DNA from: Gnetum montanum
Taxonomy: Eukaryota > Streptophyta > Gnetopsida > Gnetales > Gnetaceae
Direction of reading: 5' to 3'
NCBI GenBank assembly: GCA_015680685.1
Contig: MNCI01020454.1
Span: 345,448-409,447, forward strand
DNA: 64,000 bases
The translations under genes and the position numbers were made by a program. A model generated the notes under the pieces. The model saw only the letters and a program-made list of their open reading frames with translations. It was not told where the DNA came from and searched no databases. This document shows, in pieces, positions 12,000 to 26,400 of this stretch (positions are counted from its first letter, which is position 1; each line of letters starts with the position of its first letter).

Positions 12000-14455
12000 A
12001 AAAAAATCAATCATGAATTTTCCATCACAATTTGAAAATTTATCACAACAATAAAGGTTTGAAAATAGGAAAAATCAAATTCATGAAAATAGAGTAGAGA
12101 TTTATCTTTGGGTAGCAATCATCCATGGATTTGCATAGGTAGAGCCAAGAAGGAGAAGCACAAGCACAACTGAATTGAGAACTTTGTGGTAATCATATGA
12201 AGTTGTTAGGATGTAGACAAGAAGTAGCCATGATGAGGGCCTCAAATCTTACAACAACTTATTGCAATCCAATGGGATCCTAGTTTCTAAGTGACCTACA
12301 AAATCCTTAGTTTCAACCAAATTTACCTCGATGTTAGGTCCATGGTGGGGTTGAGTAGCTCGTTTGTGTCTCCACTAGCATATTTGATAGGTGTTGTTGG
12401 CACTGGACTTGGAGTTCTCAAGGAAAAGTCATCATTTCTACCTACATTCATGTAGATACTAGCAACAAACAAGGTAGTAGCAATGTAGTAAAGAAGAATG
12501 AAACAAGAGAAACAACAAACCCTCATATCTCACCATGCAATCTAAGATATAGTTGTTGATGGAGGCATTTGTGTCGACAAAGGTTATGATCGACATTAGG
12601 AGGAAGGGAACTAGTTGTTCCTACATATTTCTTTGCCCTTCAATCATAGCACCTAATATGATGGAAGCAGCACCAATGCTAATTGACAATAAAACCTTGC
12701 AAAGGCTACAATGAGATTGTAACAAGAAACCCTATAACCACACCTCACCTACAACTCATTGCAGTGATGACCTACCCTAAAGCATTTTTTGCTGCATCAA
12801 CATCATCATCATCACTCTTCCTCAACTAGAATGACACCCATAGTGATGAAGAGTTGTAACATGGCAAATGACGAACCCTCCTCCTTGCAACACATGATAA
12901 ACAATAAACCCTTCCTCCTGCATTTTCACAACAAACCAAAGATAATTGCATTCCATCTTAAAATTTACATTTTATTAAACAATGCTCTTGGTTGAAGCAT
13001 AATAATAAAAAAAAGATATAAAAAAGAAAAAATACATATTATTATTATTGTAGGCAAGATATTACATCATAAGTTTCAAAGCTAATCTATATATATATTT
13101 AAAAATAGAGGAAAGGTTATCCTTAAAGGGGAGAAAGAAGATTATTAAGGAGGATAATTGCCAACTTTGGCTCAAATTTCTCATAACTTCCTATATAAGT
13201 TACAATTTTTCATGATGGTTAGGATTTAATACCCTAAGATATTTGTAGCTTACCTTAACCTTTTATGATGGTTGTAACTACCCCAAAGCCTCCATAAAAG
13301 GGGCTGGTGGGAGGAATTTAAAGGAAGGAATTTTTTTGAGAAGAATTATTATAGATTTCTTGTAAAGCATGGCTTACTAAAGGCATCAATTCAAATGCTT
13401 TATTTTAATCCTATGAGTTCTTTTCTTCCCATTTTTTTTAGTTGCTTAGATAACAATTTAGATAGTTTCATGCTTGGCATTCAATTTTGGGATTTATTTA
13501 ATTGCTCTTATAGCTTTGTTATTGTGCAATATTAAGACTTTTATTAGGGTTTCCATAAAAGAGCTTATGTTGTCGAAAAGCATCTTGAGCAATTTAATAG
13601 TAATGTCTTTGTGAATTTTCCTATTTGAGTCTAGAGGGTCTATAAAGTCTTTGATACTTTGAGATGACTAAAATAGCTTCATTTTTTCAAAGTTTATTGC
13701 CTTGGTATTTCAATCTTGAAATTGTCTAATTTTTTTGAAAGCTCTATTTCAATCTTGAAATTGTTTAATTTTTTTAAAGTTTGTAATTCTTTTTCATTCA
13801 CAAATCATTTTTGGTAACTTAATAAGATTATCTTTGACAAAATTTCTTATTGAGCTTAAAGGGTTTGAATAAATCATAGCATTAGATTGAACTAGGATAA
13901 CTTTATTGTAAAGTATTTCCTCATATCAATTTATCTTACTTAAATGTTTGAGATTTCACACAAATCTTCTTTTCTTTTTCTTTCTGTTTCTAAGTCTATT
14001 GAATCTCACTCTATTTCTACTTTTCCTATGGAACTTTCTCTTTTAGGGAAATTAGAAGTAGATTTTGGTAGAATTGTGCTTAAGCATTTTTTGGAAAATT
14101 TTATTTATTTTAAGCAACATACTATATGGACTATATAGACTAAGTGAATTGACAAAATAGGAATCTTTAATGCCTCGTTGTGTTTGACAAGGTTAGTTGA
14201 GTTTTTGTTATAATAGCCAATTACAGTTTCATACATACCTAACCCAACCTTTTCAACATTCACAATAGCAAACACATATTCATGTTTAGATTATTTCATA
14301 ACCACTAAGTCTATTTGAAACCATCTGGGCCTTAGCGTTGCCAAAGACCAACAAGCACCTAAATCCTATTTGAAGGAACAACTTTATTTCCCATGACCCT
14401 AGTCACTAGACCAAAGGCATAACATTGGTAGTCCAATCCCAAATGGTTACCAATA
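12000..14455 (+). repeat. Long LTR-like repeat related to 23448-26568
   Basis: From about 12960 onward it aligns in order with 25000-26568. Shared parts include a ttgtaactacc block before a TATA-like cataaaagg near 13291, a block around 13380-13500 with tcctatgagt, a block near 13930-14050 with tttgagattt and gaactttctctt, and an identical end ccaata (14450-14455 versus 26563-26568). Similarity upstream of 12960 is weaker and the left end is not defined. It is probably a solo or truncated LTR of the same family. Confidence 0.5.
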
Positions 14456-15573
14456 GTTTGTAGATAATGAAGTTTAAGAATCTGCATCCTCTTTACCATC
14501 GAGGTTTTAACACTCCCATATTTACTAGGTTGGTCATGGAGTTGATAGCTCCTACTAGAATTAATGTTAGAATGATCCATAGGAAAGTTTAAAATAGCCT
14601 ATTTTTGCTACGTTCTAATGTTAATATCCACTAAAATTTCATCCTTGATAATAATATATTATATTAATGCATTTTTCTCATACTTGTCCAACATCAGAGG
14701 ATGATTATAGTTTGGGAGAAAAGATCCTAAGTTATCAAAAACTTCTTAGGTAGTCACAATTCTCAACTCATTCTTAGGAAGGGCAATACTAAGTTCTTAT
14801 TTAATACATGTGATCTTGTATTGATGCTTGATCATGGTAGCATATTTTCTTGAGGTCTCTTCATTTTTACTAGTTTATGAATCTAGGAGCTGTGAGTTAA
14901 GTCATATCCTTGTCCTATGATGATATTAATGAATGTCTCTACATACACTTAGAAGAAAATAAGATCAAGTGTAAAGTAGAAAATAAACTAAGTAAGAGAA
15001 AAAAGTAAGAAATCCTATTATCCCTCTTTCTAATACTATAAATGTTCTTTACTCTCCTACAAGGGCGCCTCCACAAACTAAGTGTCAAAATAGTTAGCAC
15101 ATAATTGTAAATGATCTTTAGATCAATATAACCCTCAATATATCAATGATTATGAAACAAAGGGACATGAAGCCTACAATAAAATATAGACTTAGCCTAC
15201 TTTATGAAAACTAGGAATAGTAGGGGTATGATAAAAAAGTGAAGTTTTAATATTAAGAATGACTAACTACAGATTGCTATGAAAAATGACTAAGCATCAA
15301 CTATTATGAAATTAGCTAAGTATGGAATCGAGTGAGTATTGAAATACAAAATAAGTATAAAATTTATATAAATGAGCATAAAATATTTAAATATTAAGAT
15401 TGTACTTGTAAAGCTAACGATCTCAAATTCCTTCCCAAACAATGGGACTTTTATGTTTAAAAATAACTAAGTATAAAACACTAACAAATTAACTAAGATT
15501 ATAATGTAATATTAGAGATAGAATAAATTCTATGTATGGAATATAAGTAAATAGATATAAAATAATAAAAAGT
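14456..15573. other. Unassigned AT-rich sequence with a weak minus-strand ORF
   Basis: A minus-strand reading from about 14790 to 14359 contains a FLPNYNHPLMLDKYEKNALI-like stretch and then MDHSNINSSRSYQLHDQP. It is broken by stops and I do not recognise it. The rest to 15573 is AT-rich with no feature. Confidence 0.3.
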
Positions 15574-15845
15574 NNNNNNNNNNNNNNNNNNNNNNNNNNN
15601 NNNNNNNNNNNNNNNNNNNNNNNNNNNNNNNNNNNNNNNNNNNNNNNNNNNNNNNNNNNNNNNNNNNNNNNNNNNNNNNNNNNNNNNNNNNNNNNNNNNN
15701 NNNNNNNNNNNNNNNNNNNNNNNNNNNNNNNNNNNNNNNNNNNNNNNNNNNNNNNNNNNNNNNNNNNNNNNNNNNNNNNNNNNNNNNNNNNNNNNNNNNN
15801 NNNNNNNNNNNNNNNNNNNNNNNNNNNNNNNNNNNNNNNNNNNNN
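15574..15845. other. Assembly gap (272 N)
   Basis: Run of N. Any boundary of neighbouring elements inside it is unreadable. Confidence 1.
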
Positions 15846-17640
15846 TTTCGAGACCCTTTTGACCCCCTAACTAATGTTGAACGATGCCATGATGATGTCA
15901 AGGAAGTTGAGAGACTAGGAGAAGATATCGAATATTGAACTTGGATGCTAGTAATTAGATAATGCTAGCACCAAAATTGCTAATGCTAAAGTTAATGTCT
16001 ATGATGAGCTAGTTAAAATTTGATGTTAAATTGCCTTCATTGCAGTGGTGTTACCTTGTCTATGACCAATCTTTAACTTGTATCCATGGAGGAATAGTTG
16101 GAAGTTAAAAATACATCAAGATAAAAAAATGTCATTAGAGTTCAATCCTAGTTCAATTTCATATTCATGATTATCACTCATAAGTCAAATCATGAATTCT
16201 CATTCTAACTTCTAACATAAGTTCAAGAATGATATTCAATGATAAAGTTACCCTGAAGCCATTAAATACAAAATACAATTTACAATAAGAACAAGGAATA
16301 TATCACATAATCTGTGATCCTACCTTGTTATGTTCATAGTGTAATAGCCTCAATAGCTCACTAGTGGACTTTAATGGTTGATAAGTCATCACATAGTTTA
16401 ACTAGCTCCTTGACACTTCTTTAAGGAGCAAGGAACTACTTCAAAATGACTTATGAATGTACAATGGATATGAATCTCTCTTCCTCTAATCCCATAGATT
16501 GCTTTTATACTTGAGAAAAGGATGAATAAAAATTAAATTATAAGAGATAATTTATCACATCATGAAAATTCATACAATAAATATCACTTTATTGCTAATC
16601 ATCAAATGCGCTATATCTTTCAATTTTCCTATAGCTTATTAAACTTAATTGCAAGTGTGATATGCTTATAATTCATGGACTATCACTTGATGTTATGACT
16701 TCTATAGGAATTAATATATCTAAGTACTTGAAATAAGTAGCTCATATCAAACTTGATAGCATCTCCAAAAAAAATTGGTAATTCTAATATCAATTTGCAT
16801 TGATCTTTGCATCTTCAATTGATATCTAATTTTACTAGGCCATCATACCTTTATCTTCAAATATATTGAATTCTACCATGATATTTATTACAATCAATAT
16901 TCTTATCTTTGATTCCTATTGCCTCTACTATAACTTGAAAAAATCAAGCTTACTAAGAAATTAGTACTTATTGTGTGTCATCGTGATATCAATGCACCCT
17001 GATATGGGTTAATTATAAAAAAATAAAAACTTAAAATAATTTTAATAAAAAATGAAGGATATTTAGGAGGTCTATCATAGCCCCCAACCAGCCTTCGACC
17101 AAATTCTAGCTAGGAAGGGTGAAACAAATCAATACTAAAACGTAAAATACTAAAGAAGCTTTCTCAATCAATTAAGCATATTATCTATAAAATAGTTCAT
17201 AGGAACTAATAATTTTATTCAATAAATAATAAAATTTTTCTTTTGTAATCCTCAAGCTCTATCCCCAAAACTACAATATTGAAAGAAATCATAAAAATGG
17301 ATTGTAACTCATAATGCTGCTAAATAATTAAATCATAAAATTACAAATTTATTATTGAAAAATTCATAATCCTATATAATTATAGTTTTCAAGATAGTAG
17401 AAAACTATAAATATTTACCATTTCAAAGCTTAACTATAAAATTAACATTTATACTAGAGTAGAAGCATCATGCTTGTAGGGGTGATCAAATAACTTGATT
17501 CATTCATATCCACTACATGTTCAAAATTCAAATCCTAAAACTTAAAAGAGGATTTAACATATCATTATAGAATTAACTTTCAATAGCAAATACTAAATTT
17601 AAATACAAAGTTTTTTTATACAACAAAATGTCCAAACAAG
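15846..17640. other. Unassigned; possible 3' LTR of the Athila-type element up to about 17069
   Basis: No recognisable gene. At 17070-17080 a gcccccaacc stretch is, on the minus strand, a short purine tract (ggttgggggc) followed by ta-tgatagacc. That is what the start of a leftward-reading LTR would look like and it lies downstream of the element's last ORF. The partner LTR is not in the window and the far end may lie in the gap, so this is a suggestion only. Confidence 0.25.
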
Positions 17641-17649
17641 CCTAAAATA

Positions 17650-19060
17650 ATCCTAGAGACTTAAGCTTCAAGAACACCATCCACTTTCATATTATCTTCT
17701 TATTTGAAGTGGGATGGTTTTGCTCCTTTTTCATCATGTCAAATCTAAGGGTGCACATTGTGCTCCATATTTGAAATGCTATTAACTAGGTTTACCAAGG
17801 TAGAGCTTACTTTCTACAAGAAGGATAGGATTTCCTATTGGTTAGCCTAAACCTCATGCATCTAGGTTCTCATTTTATTCCTAAGCTCTTTCACCTCATT
17901 GGTTTGAGGTGCCAACATTAAACTTGAATCATCAAACTCCTTGATGAAAAGATCAAGCTTGATGTAGAGTTTTAGGAACCTAGTGAACGTATCCTTCTTT
18001 AAGATGATTAGGTTCATTTTTATCCTAGTTTAAGGTTTCAAGAGTCTTAACTTCCAAAGAATCACTAATATCAAAAAGGGAGAAATATAGTTTTAAACAT
18101 TTATCATGATCATAATAAATCATGTACCTAATTAGAAGGTACGTGAAGTTAGCCTTATCCCCATATCTTATTACCTTCATTACTTAAAGGGCTAGATTGA
18201 TGATGTATTTGGTATACATCGAGGGCAAGATGTCTAACATAATCATTCATGCCATAACCCTATGTTTTAGCCTCAAATTCATAAACGAGACTCCTTATAG
18301 CTAAACCATGCTAGAATAAAACTTACCAATAAACTAATAAAATAAATCATATTTTTTCTTCATCTTACTTTAGATTTAAATATGTCATTACTACTAGCTA
18401 GCAACCTCAACCATGCATGCAACTGCTCTACTATGAGTTTTACCCTTGTCTTGTAGATAGTTTATATCAAGTATCATTATAGAGGCTTCTTCTTTGGTAG
18501 ATGAGGTTTCAAATTATGATAGAACTCTAGAATATACTCTTGATAGAACTAATCAATTGAGGACTTAATAAATGATGTGCAACCTAATGCTTTAATCTAC
18601 TAGCAAACACTGGCATTAGTGTGGTTAAACTACTTGATGTAGTTAGCTTTAGCATAAAGGGAAGAGATCTTCAATCTTTCACTCTATAGTGCCTAAAAAA
18701 AGACAAGAGGTTAAAAAAGAAAAAATTATCTATGATTTCCTCTAGAAAATCCATGCTTAACTTGTCCTATTATTCTGTGGTTGATGATTCTACCATTTAT
18801 GCCCTTACTATATGTGGCAAAAAATTCTATAACAAAAACTAGGGTTATTACCCTCCTAAAGACAATAATGTATAGCCTAATTTCAATGAGCATGAGGCTT
18901 AACTTGAATCATAGCTTTTATGGAAGTATGTTCTACCCTACTCCTTGCTAAATGGTCTAACCCTATTCCAGTGCTATGATCGGCAAGGATATTAAGATCT
19001 ATCATAGCTATTTCATGTGTAGGAAAATAATGATTTATGTTGATCTCTTGTGTATACATT
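17650..19060 (-). pseudogene. Env-position ORF of the Athila-type element
   Basis: Minus-strand readings contain an LGCTSFIKSSI segment, then FYQEYILEFYHNLKPHLPKK, and later HRVMA, LPSMYTKYIINLAL and NFTYLLIRYMIYYD. The 'EFY-N-L' motif followed by a run ending in 'RYMIYYDHD' recalls the ORF that Athila elements carry after pol and related plant transposon proteins of unknown role. Some authors call it env-like; I see no convincing signal peptide or membrane span here. Frames change several times, so it is dead. The family assignment rests on motif style and position. Confidence 0.45.
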
Positions 19061-21100
19061 TAAATGAATTGCACTACCCTTTTAATAAATTAGGGCCATG
19101 GTCTTACTATTTCATTATATTTTTTTAAAAAAAATTAACATATCACATCAAACTATTAAATCAACATTGTTTGATACAAAAGGAACGATTCTTAAAACAA
19201 AAGTAGTAATTATCAATTTAGTTTTTATATACAGTTTCCCATATTGATTCTTATTGCTACCTCAATTGATGTTGGTATCATTTTATATATTTTATAAGGC
19301 TTTATCATGTCTACACTATTAAAACATGAGGGTCCTAGAAAAATCTTTACTCTTTCATGGATTATTAATATTGTGAGACATCAAAGTATCAATGTTCATT
19401 GATATCCTAAAACCTAAAGGGTTCTTTTGAATCTATTGACCTCAATTTTATGATATCTGATAATTTTGTATATTCCTTTGTCACAAGTCATAGAATTCTA
19501 TTAGGAATGTTTAGTGTAGGATTCTTTGGACTAAACCTCCTCTTACAAGGTGTGCTTCATTCATTTGAAGAATAACTTACAATCTCAAGGTTCCTACCTT
19601 TTGTAGGTTTTAAGGATCTGAGATGAATTCCTTTCAAGTATTTCATTCTCTAAGTTAATCTTGGATTAGCTTCCATTGTGGTATACCCTAATTCCTTCTA
19701 CTCATACTTAATTAATTTCCCCTTCCAATTAATTTAGACTAGATCGTTAACCTACATTAATTAGGTTAAGTTTTATTTACGCTAGGCACTAACCATGAAA
19801 GTAGACCAATAGCAAATATTCCATGGATTTTATATACTCTTCCACTATAAAAGCATACAAGTAAGCTTAGAACTTCGAAAATTTAGTGCCTACAATGCTT
19901 AGATCATAGTAGGAGTCTCAATCCTTGACTCTTATGGGAGGCATGTTGGGAAGCCATATGAACATTCAAAGAGCATTAATTGGTTGTTGAAATCATGAAT
20001 GGTAGCCCTAGGATTGAAATAATAATAACTATGAGAGGATATGAGGTAAGATGTAGAATTGAGTTATTGATTAGGATGAAATATAGCTAAAATGCTTAGT
20101 TGGCATAGAAAAACGAAGAGACAATTCTAATTAGCATTATGTAATTTTAGGTAGTTAAGAGATATAAATAAACTAAGTAAAAATAATTTTGAATAATTAC
20201 AAGACTATTTATTTTTCTATATGGTTAGGTTAGTCCATGTCATTTGGAATAGTATCATATCCTAGCTATTTATGATAGTTACATTCAGGTTCCTTCTAGT
20301 AGTCTACTAACCATAGCTCCATCCATAATAGTTCTACTTATAGGAGGAGGTTCTTATAGGATGCTTAATCCTATAAGCTTCTATCATCACCCCAACTCTA
20401 AGGTTCTTGTGGAAGTGTGGCTCTTCTTATGATTGAAGGTTCTTGTGGGGAAAACGTTTTTCCTACTTTAACCATCATGTTTTTATGGAAGCCTTTTATT
20501 CTTTTTTTTAAAAAAAATTCAATGGATTATTCACAAAGAAACTGATCTTCCCTTATTACATTCAATTGGATGCTTTTACTACCATTAAATGCTAGATCCA
20601 ATATAACACATCCTTCCCTCATTGATTATTTAGAGGTAGTAACCAATATAGATCTTATAATTATGAGCATTTACACTTAGTTATTTTCTTTGCTTTACTA
20701 TAGAAACTTTTAACCAAAGGAATGATATATTTAAGAAAAAATAGGATTTATTATGGTAACTAACATAATTTATTTTTAATAGTATCAATTTTATTCTCCT
20801 AAATTTCACCCTTGGGGGGACATTGGATTTCAACCTTTCAATCCCAAGGTAGGAGGAGTTGTCCTTCTCCCTTGCATTTTAGACATGATGCTACTAAATT
20901 TGTTATGGTTCAAAATAATAATAGAAGTTTCTATTGATCCCTTCCTTTTTCAAGGTAGAAGTTATATATCTTTTGATTGTATTTTAATTATTTTTAAATT
21001 ATTAAATAAGGTAATGGATTACCTAAGATAATATCACTTTCCATCATTTTGACCACTAATTTCCCATTATTATTCATTTTATCTATTGGGTAATTAGCAT
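19061..21100. other. Non-coding spacer within the Athila-type element
   Basis: No domain was recognised on either strand. T-run/A-run pairs (for example near 19120-19135 and 20500-20518) are present. Confidence 0.5.
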
Positions 21101-22260
21101 CACTTAATTTTGTCTAATATTGATGATAACACTTAAGCCTTTGAAGTCTTCAATTGGTGCAATTAGGACACTACCATTAAGATGGGGTTGTAACACTAAA
21201 TATGGACCTTTCCATCAAATTGTTAATTTTCCAAGAAATTTATGTAATCTCATATTGTAAAATAAGATTTTATCTCCTTCTAAAATTTCTTATTGAATAT
21301 ATACTTATCATTCGTAAACTTCATTTTCTTTTTATTATTCTATGTTTATCAAGTGCATGCATATGTAATTCATCAAGCTTATGAATTTAGGCCATCCTAA
21401 GATTCTAATTAATTTCTTCATCAAAACTTAATCAATTTTCTAATCTTAAAGATTGGTACTTTATTTCTATAGGAAAAATGCATTGTTTATCATAGACCAA
21501 TTGACACTATGAACATCTTAGTTTTGGTTTATAGATAATTATATAGGCCCATATTGTATCCTATAATTTCTTAGACATATCCTTCTTCTTAGAACAAATA
21601 GTTCTAGTTAAAATTTTTAGTATGATCCTATTAGCATTTCCAACATGACCATTAGTTTGAGGATGGTAAGAAGTTGCTATCTTATGTGGAATTTCATAAT
21701 TCTTAAGGAAATTTTCCATTATTTTATTTATTAAATGAGTTCCCTAATCACTAATAAGTACACATGAAGTTCCAAATCATGTTAAAATATGTTCCCTTTG
21801 AAAAGCTATAATTACCTTTACATCATTTGTTGGAGTTTCTTTAACTTCAATCCATCTAGTAAGATAATCTATATAGATGAGGATGTATTGACAGCCATTT
21901 AAAGGGGTAAATGATCATAGAAAATATATACTCATACATCAAAAGGTTCTATTATTAGAATGNTGTTCCATGAAATGGCCAAATGTGCCAACAATTACAT
22001 CTAAATGTTTATACTTATTATATCCTTGAACATATGTGTGAGAATATTTATGGATAGTAGACTAATAAAATCCACTATGTAAAACTTTTAGGGCTATTCT
22101 ATCACTATCAATATGTCCTCCTTCAAAGGTAATCATGATACATATGAAGGATTTCTTATTGTTCCTTCTCCACAATGCATATTCTAGCCACTTCATCCCT
22201 ACATATGTGATATAGGTGGGTTCACTCTAAATGTATCTTGACATGCCTTTTAAAAAGGAA
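21101..22260 (-). pseudogene. Athila-type integrase
   Basis: From right to left the minus strand gives a GGHIDSDRIALKVLHSGFY zinc-region stretch, an IYIDYLTRWIEVKETPTNDV segment with the first catalytic Asp, a VLISD-stop-GTH segment with the second Asp, and SYHPQTNGHANRI. In the last the usual catalytic Glu (NGQAE) is replaced. A C-terminal WKGPYLVLQPHLNGSVLIAP segment (near 21130-21200) matches the gypsy integrase GPY/F module. The lost Glu and many stops make it inactive. A single unknown base is at 21963. Confidence 0.8.
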
Positions 22261-22280
22261 TTATTTTCTTCTAGACTCCA

Positions 22281-23447
22281 CTAAGTTGGGATTGTCATTG
22301 TGGCTAAATAGTTTGCTATATCAAAAACCCATGGGTCCTTGTGGACTAGATATAGTTGTTCATTTAGAAATTTATAATTAAATGAACCTTTTATTCTATT
22401 TTCTTCTAAGGCCTCTAGTCCAAAGAGGTTATTTTCCACAAAATTATCTCTATCCCTTTTATCTAGAATTTCAAAATCAAATTCTTGAAGTAAAAGATAC
22501 CATCTCATAGTCCTAGCATTTGTTTATTTTTCTTTTTTGGTTAGCTAGAAACTTAATGGATGAATGATCAGTGTATACCCTAGTTTTATAACTAATTAGG
22601 TAATGCATAAATTTATCTAGGCCATACAAAGTTGGTACAAGTTCTTTATTTTTCATAGTATAATATACTTTAGCAGGATCTAAGCTTTTAGAAATGTAGT
22701 AAATTACCCTAGGTATGTTTTTTATATACTATCCCAAAATTTCTATGATTTCTATATCACTAGCATCATATATTAAATCAAAATAAAAATCCCAATTAGG
22801 TGAGTTAAGTACTAAGGTTAATGTTACTTTTTTCTTAAGTTCTATAAAGGATTATTGACATTCACTAGTCCATATAAAAGAAACATCTTTTTCTAGGATT
22901 TTATAAAGGGGTTTGATAATTTTGAAAAATCTTTAATAAACCTCCTATAGTACCCAACATGACTTAAGAAATATTTAAGTGTTTTTAAAGTGGTTGGATC
23001 TAGAACTATAAAAATTACCTTAAATTTTTCCACATCAATTTCAATTCATTCTTTAGAGATTACATGTTCTAAAAATACCTTATTTGTTATCATTAAATGA
23101 TTTTTTCCAAACTCAATTTTAAGTCTTTGTCTATACATCTATCTAAGACACATTTAATCATTCTAATGTTTTCTCATAAGTATATTCATATAACAAAAGA
23201 TCATCCATAAATACTTTACCATATACCTATAATGTATAAGAGAAAATAGATATCATAGCCCTTTGGAAGGTAGTAGGTACATTACAAAGACCCAAAGAAA
23301 TTCTTTTAAAGGAAAACATATTGTATGGGTAATTAAAAGTTATTTTATGTTGGTCTTCTAGGGAAATGGCTACTTGATTGTAACTACTAAACCCATAAAA
23401 AAAATATTCATGCCTTTCTAGCCTTTCTAATATTTGGTCTATGTAAG
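22281..23447 (-). pseudogene. Athila-type RT (C-terminal part) and RNase H
   Basis: Near 23227-23447 the minus strand gives YIDQILERLERHEYFFYGFS, SSYNQVAISLEDQHKITF and GLCNVPTTFQRAM, the central palm motifs of gypsy RT. At 22281-22508 it gives RWYLLLQEFDFEI and NLFGLEALEE, the conserved end of the RT-linked RNase H. Stops separate these. The reading breaks at 23447 exactly at an insertion and resumes at 26574. RT copies RNA to DNA and RNase H removes the RNA strand; this copy can do neither. Confidence 0.8.
23443..23447. repeat. Target site duplication gtaag (left)
   Basis: The RT reading breaks immediately after these bases. The right copy at 26569-26573 is gcaag, one transition different. 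Restoring one copy rejoins the RT motif 'FPLP-YIDQ' in frame. Confidence 0.7.
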
Positions 23448-26400
23448 TGTTCACACATTTTAGCCATTTTATGAAGTAAGAATATGAAATCAATAAATAT
23501 GACAAGCTCCTTATAAAAATATATAGGGATAAAAAGATATGCACTTGAGGAAAATAAGTAACATTACCTATCTAACTTTTGGGAAAATGATCTATTTAGT
23601 GCTACTTTTTAAAATATGGTTGTTATTTATTCACATGGAGTTTCAATTGAGAGCATGAGATGGATTACATTTTTAGTTCTTAGTATCTTTGGACTTTGAG
23701 TTCTAATAGATACATAACCAATCAACATTCCCTTTGTTTGAGGTTAAATCCATCATTCAAGATAAACATGTTACAAGGCCTTATGTTCAAAGGTCTTGTG
23801 GAAACAATCAATTTGAAATGAGCATTTTAGACAAAAACCCACAACTAGGATATCAACAATTTAACAGTTTGAAGTTTGAGAAATGCACTGCAGTGATATC
23901 GTGAGAAATCCTCTATGATTAACTATTGAATTTCTACTCTAGAAAGTGGAAAAATAATTAAAACTAAAAAATAGTGAAGGCTTGCTATTGTTTGGAAATC
24001 ATATCCTAAGCTACTAGAGCAACAACAAATTGGAAATTAACATCATCAAATAAAAATTCTTGCCCTAGACAAGAAAAGAAATGATTAACACAACTCATCA
24101 TTTCAACCATTGGACCGTTGAGTAGATTTTTTCTGCCTAAGAGGAATTCCAAGAGAAATGAGTTCCTAGACACATATACAAAAACAAAAAACATCCAAGA
24201 TGTACTCTAATTATATGTGGCAATTTAAAGGGAAACAAAGCATCCAAATGGTAACAAAGGGAAAGAATTAACATTACGATGGGTAACAATAGTTGGGAAA
24301 TTTATGTACATGATCTTTTCTACTCATATTTTTTTCATCTGTAGCATTTTCTTAAGAAAATAACAATGAATTTTTACCAATAACATTGCATCGTGGCTCT
24401 TCCATGCACAACCATTACAACTAACGAATTTCCCACTTACTTGTGTGCAAAGGATTTAACAATGACAACTGCAATTTTAAAATGAAAATAGATAATCCTA
24501 ACACACAATAGCATTAACAACATGGCCAAGGAAATGCTAGAAATGTAGAAGGGTGAACTAACAATTCAATGGTGGTTTAATCCAACATAGAGTGGGCCAA
24601 TTGCAGACCCTAAGAAATGATTTGAAACAACCAAATGAGCAAGATAATAGTCCTAATCTCAATGTCGATGGCAATGGTAGAGGCAACACCAGTGCATAAG
24701 ACTATGATGGCTAGATACATGGTTACTTCCAACAGGGATGGAGCTAGGAGCGTTGGTAGTTGCTAGATGGGAATGGGCTAACAGGTGGAGCTTGAAGAAT
24801 TTCTAAGTAACTATGCAATTCATACAACATGAATCAACATGCTATGGATGTCGAATAAGGCTATGCTCTAAACACATGTCTATTCATCATGGTAACACCA
24901 TCTCTGAACCAATTACATGCCAATGGAAAAGGCGACAAAGGCAACACGGTAGCTACAAACCATCACACTCATACCACACTGGAGAAAGTCATGTTTCATA
25001 TTTGAGTTACAAGCTTGGATGGAACATAATTAAAACCATTATATATATTATTATGGTGGTCACAAATTTATAATATAAGTTTAGAAAAGGTAATACATGT
25101 ACATATGGCAAGGTTATAATTTAGAAATGTGGATCTATAGAAATTTATTTATTTTAAGCTAAATTTCCCATAAAGTTTGTGAAAAGGCATAACTAAATCT
25201 CCTAAATTTTTGCATTTGAAAGTACACTTACCAATTATGGCATGTATTTCTCCAATTTTTGTAACTTCCTATGGTACCCTCTGATATTTATTACCAAGAA
25301 AATACTTCACAACCATAGCTCACATTTCTAATAACCCCATGGAAGTTATAGCTTCTACGATGGTTATAAATTAATATTCCTAGATATTTGTAATACCCTT
25401 AACTTCTCATGATTATTGTAACTACCCTAAGGTCCCTATAAAAGGACATTCAAAGGTAGAATTTTAAGGGAAGATTTCAGAAAAAAGAAAATTGAAGATT
25501 ATTTGTAAGATGGCTTGCTAAAGACATCAATTTGGTTGCTTTTTTTAAATCCTATGAGTCCATTTCTTTCCATTCTATTTTAGTTACTTAGCTAACGATT
25601 TAATTAGTATCATGATTAGCATTTAATTTTATATTTTTCTCTAGGTTGCTTTTATAGCTCTATTTTTGTGCAATATTAGACTCCTAGGCATAGAAGAGCT
25701 TATGTTGTTAAAAATCCAAAAGAGAAATTTAATAGTAATGTCTTAACAACATTGCCTATTTTGAGCATAGAGAATCTAGGAAAATATTTGGTATTTTAAG
25801 ATGACTAAAATAACTTCATTATTTTAAAGTGTATTATCTTGGTATTTCAATCCTAAAATTGTCAAATTTTTGAAGACTCTATTGGATGTAGTCTTTGACA
25901 AATATGAATTATCCAAATATAGAATTATACTTTGTTTTTTACATAGCAATTTTTGGTACTATAATAAGATTGTCTTTATGAAATTTCTTGTTGAGATTAG
26001 AGGGTTTGGAAAATTCATAGTTAGATTGAATTGAAATAGCTCTATTGTGAAGTGTTTCCTCATGTCAATTTATCTTTCTTAAATATTTGAGATTTTGCAC
26101 AAATCTACTTTCTTTTCTTTCTATTTATAAGTCCATTAAATCTTGTTCTATTTCTAGTTTTCTTGTGGAACTTTCTCTTTAGGAGAAATTAGGAGTAGAT
26201 TGGTAGAATTATGCTTAAAAATTTTTGCAAAATTTTATTTGTTACAAGTAATGTACTATAAGGATAGTATAGAATAAGTGACTAAAAAAAATAGGAATCT
26301 CCAACAACTCACAGTATTTGACAAAGTTGGTTGAATCTCTTTTATGATAGCTGATTATAGTTTTATACATAACCCAACCATTTCAACATTCAAAACAATA

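Noticed and set aside
12789-12995. His-rich ORF as a metal-binding protein
   Set aside because: The His run comes from a (catcat)n microsatellite inside the LTR-like repeat.
15530-15901. ORF spanning the N gap
   Set aside because: Most of it is unknown sequence. The readable ends show no domain.
24813-25073. 86-codon ORF in the solo-LTR-like insertion
   Set aside because: No recognisable domain, and the related repeat at 12000-14455 does not keep the frame.
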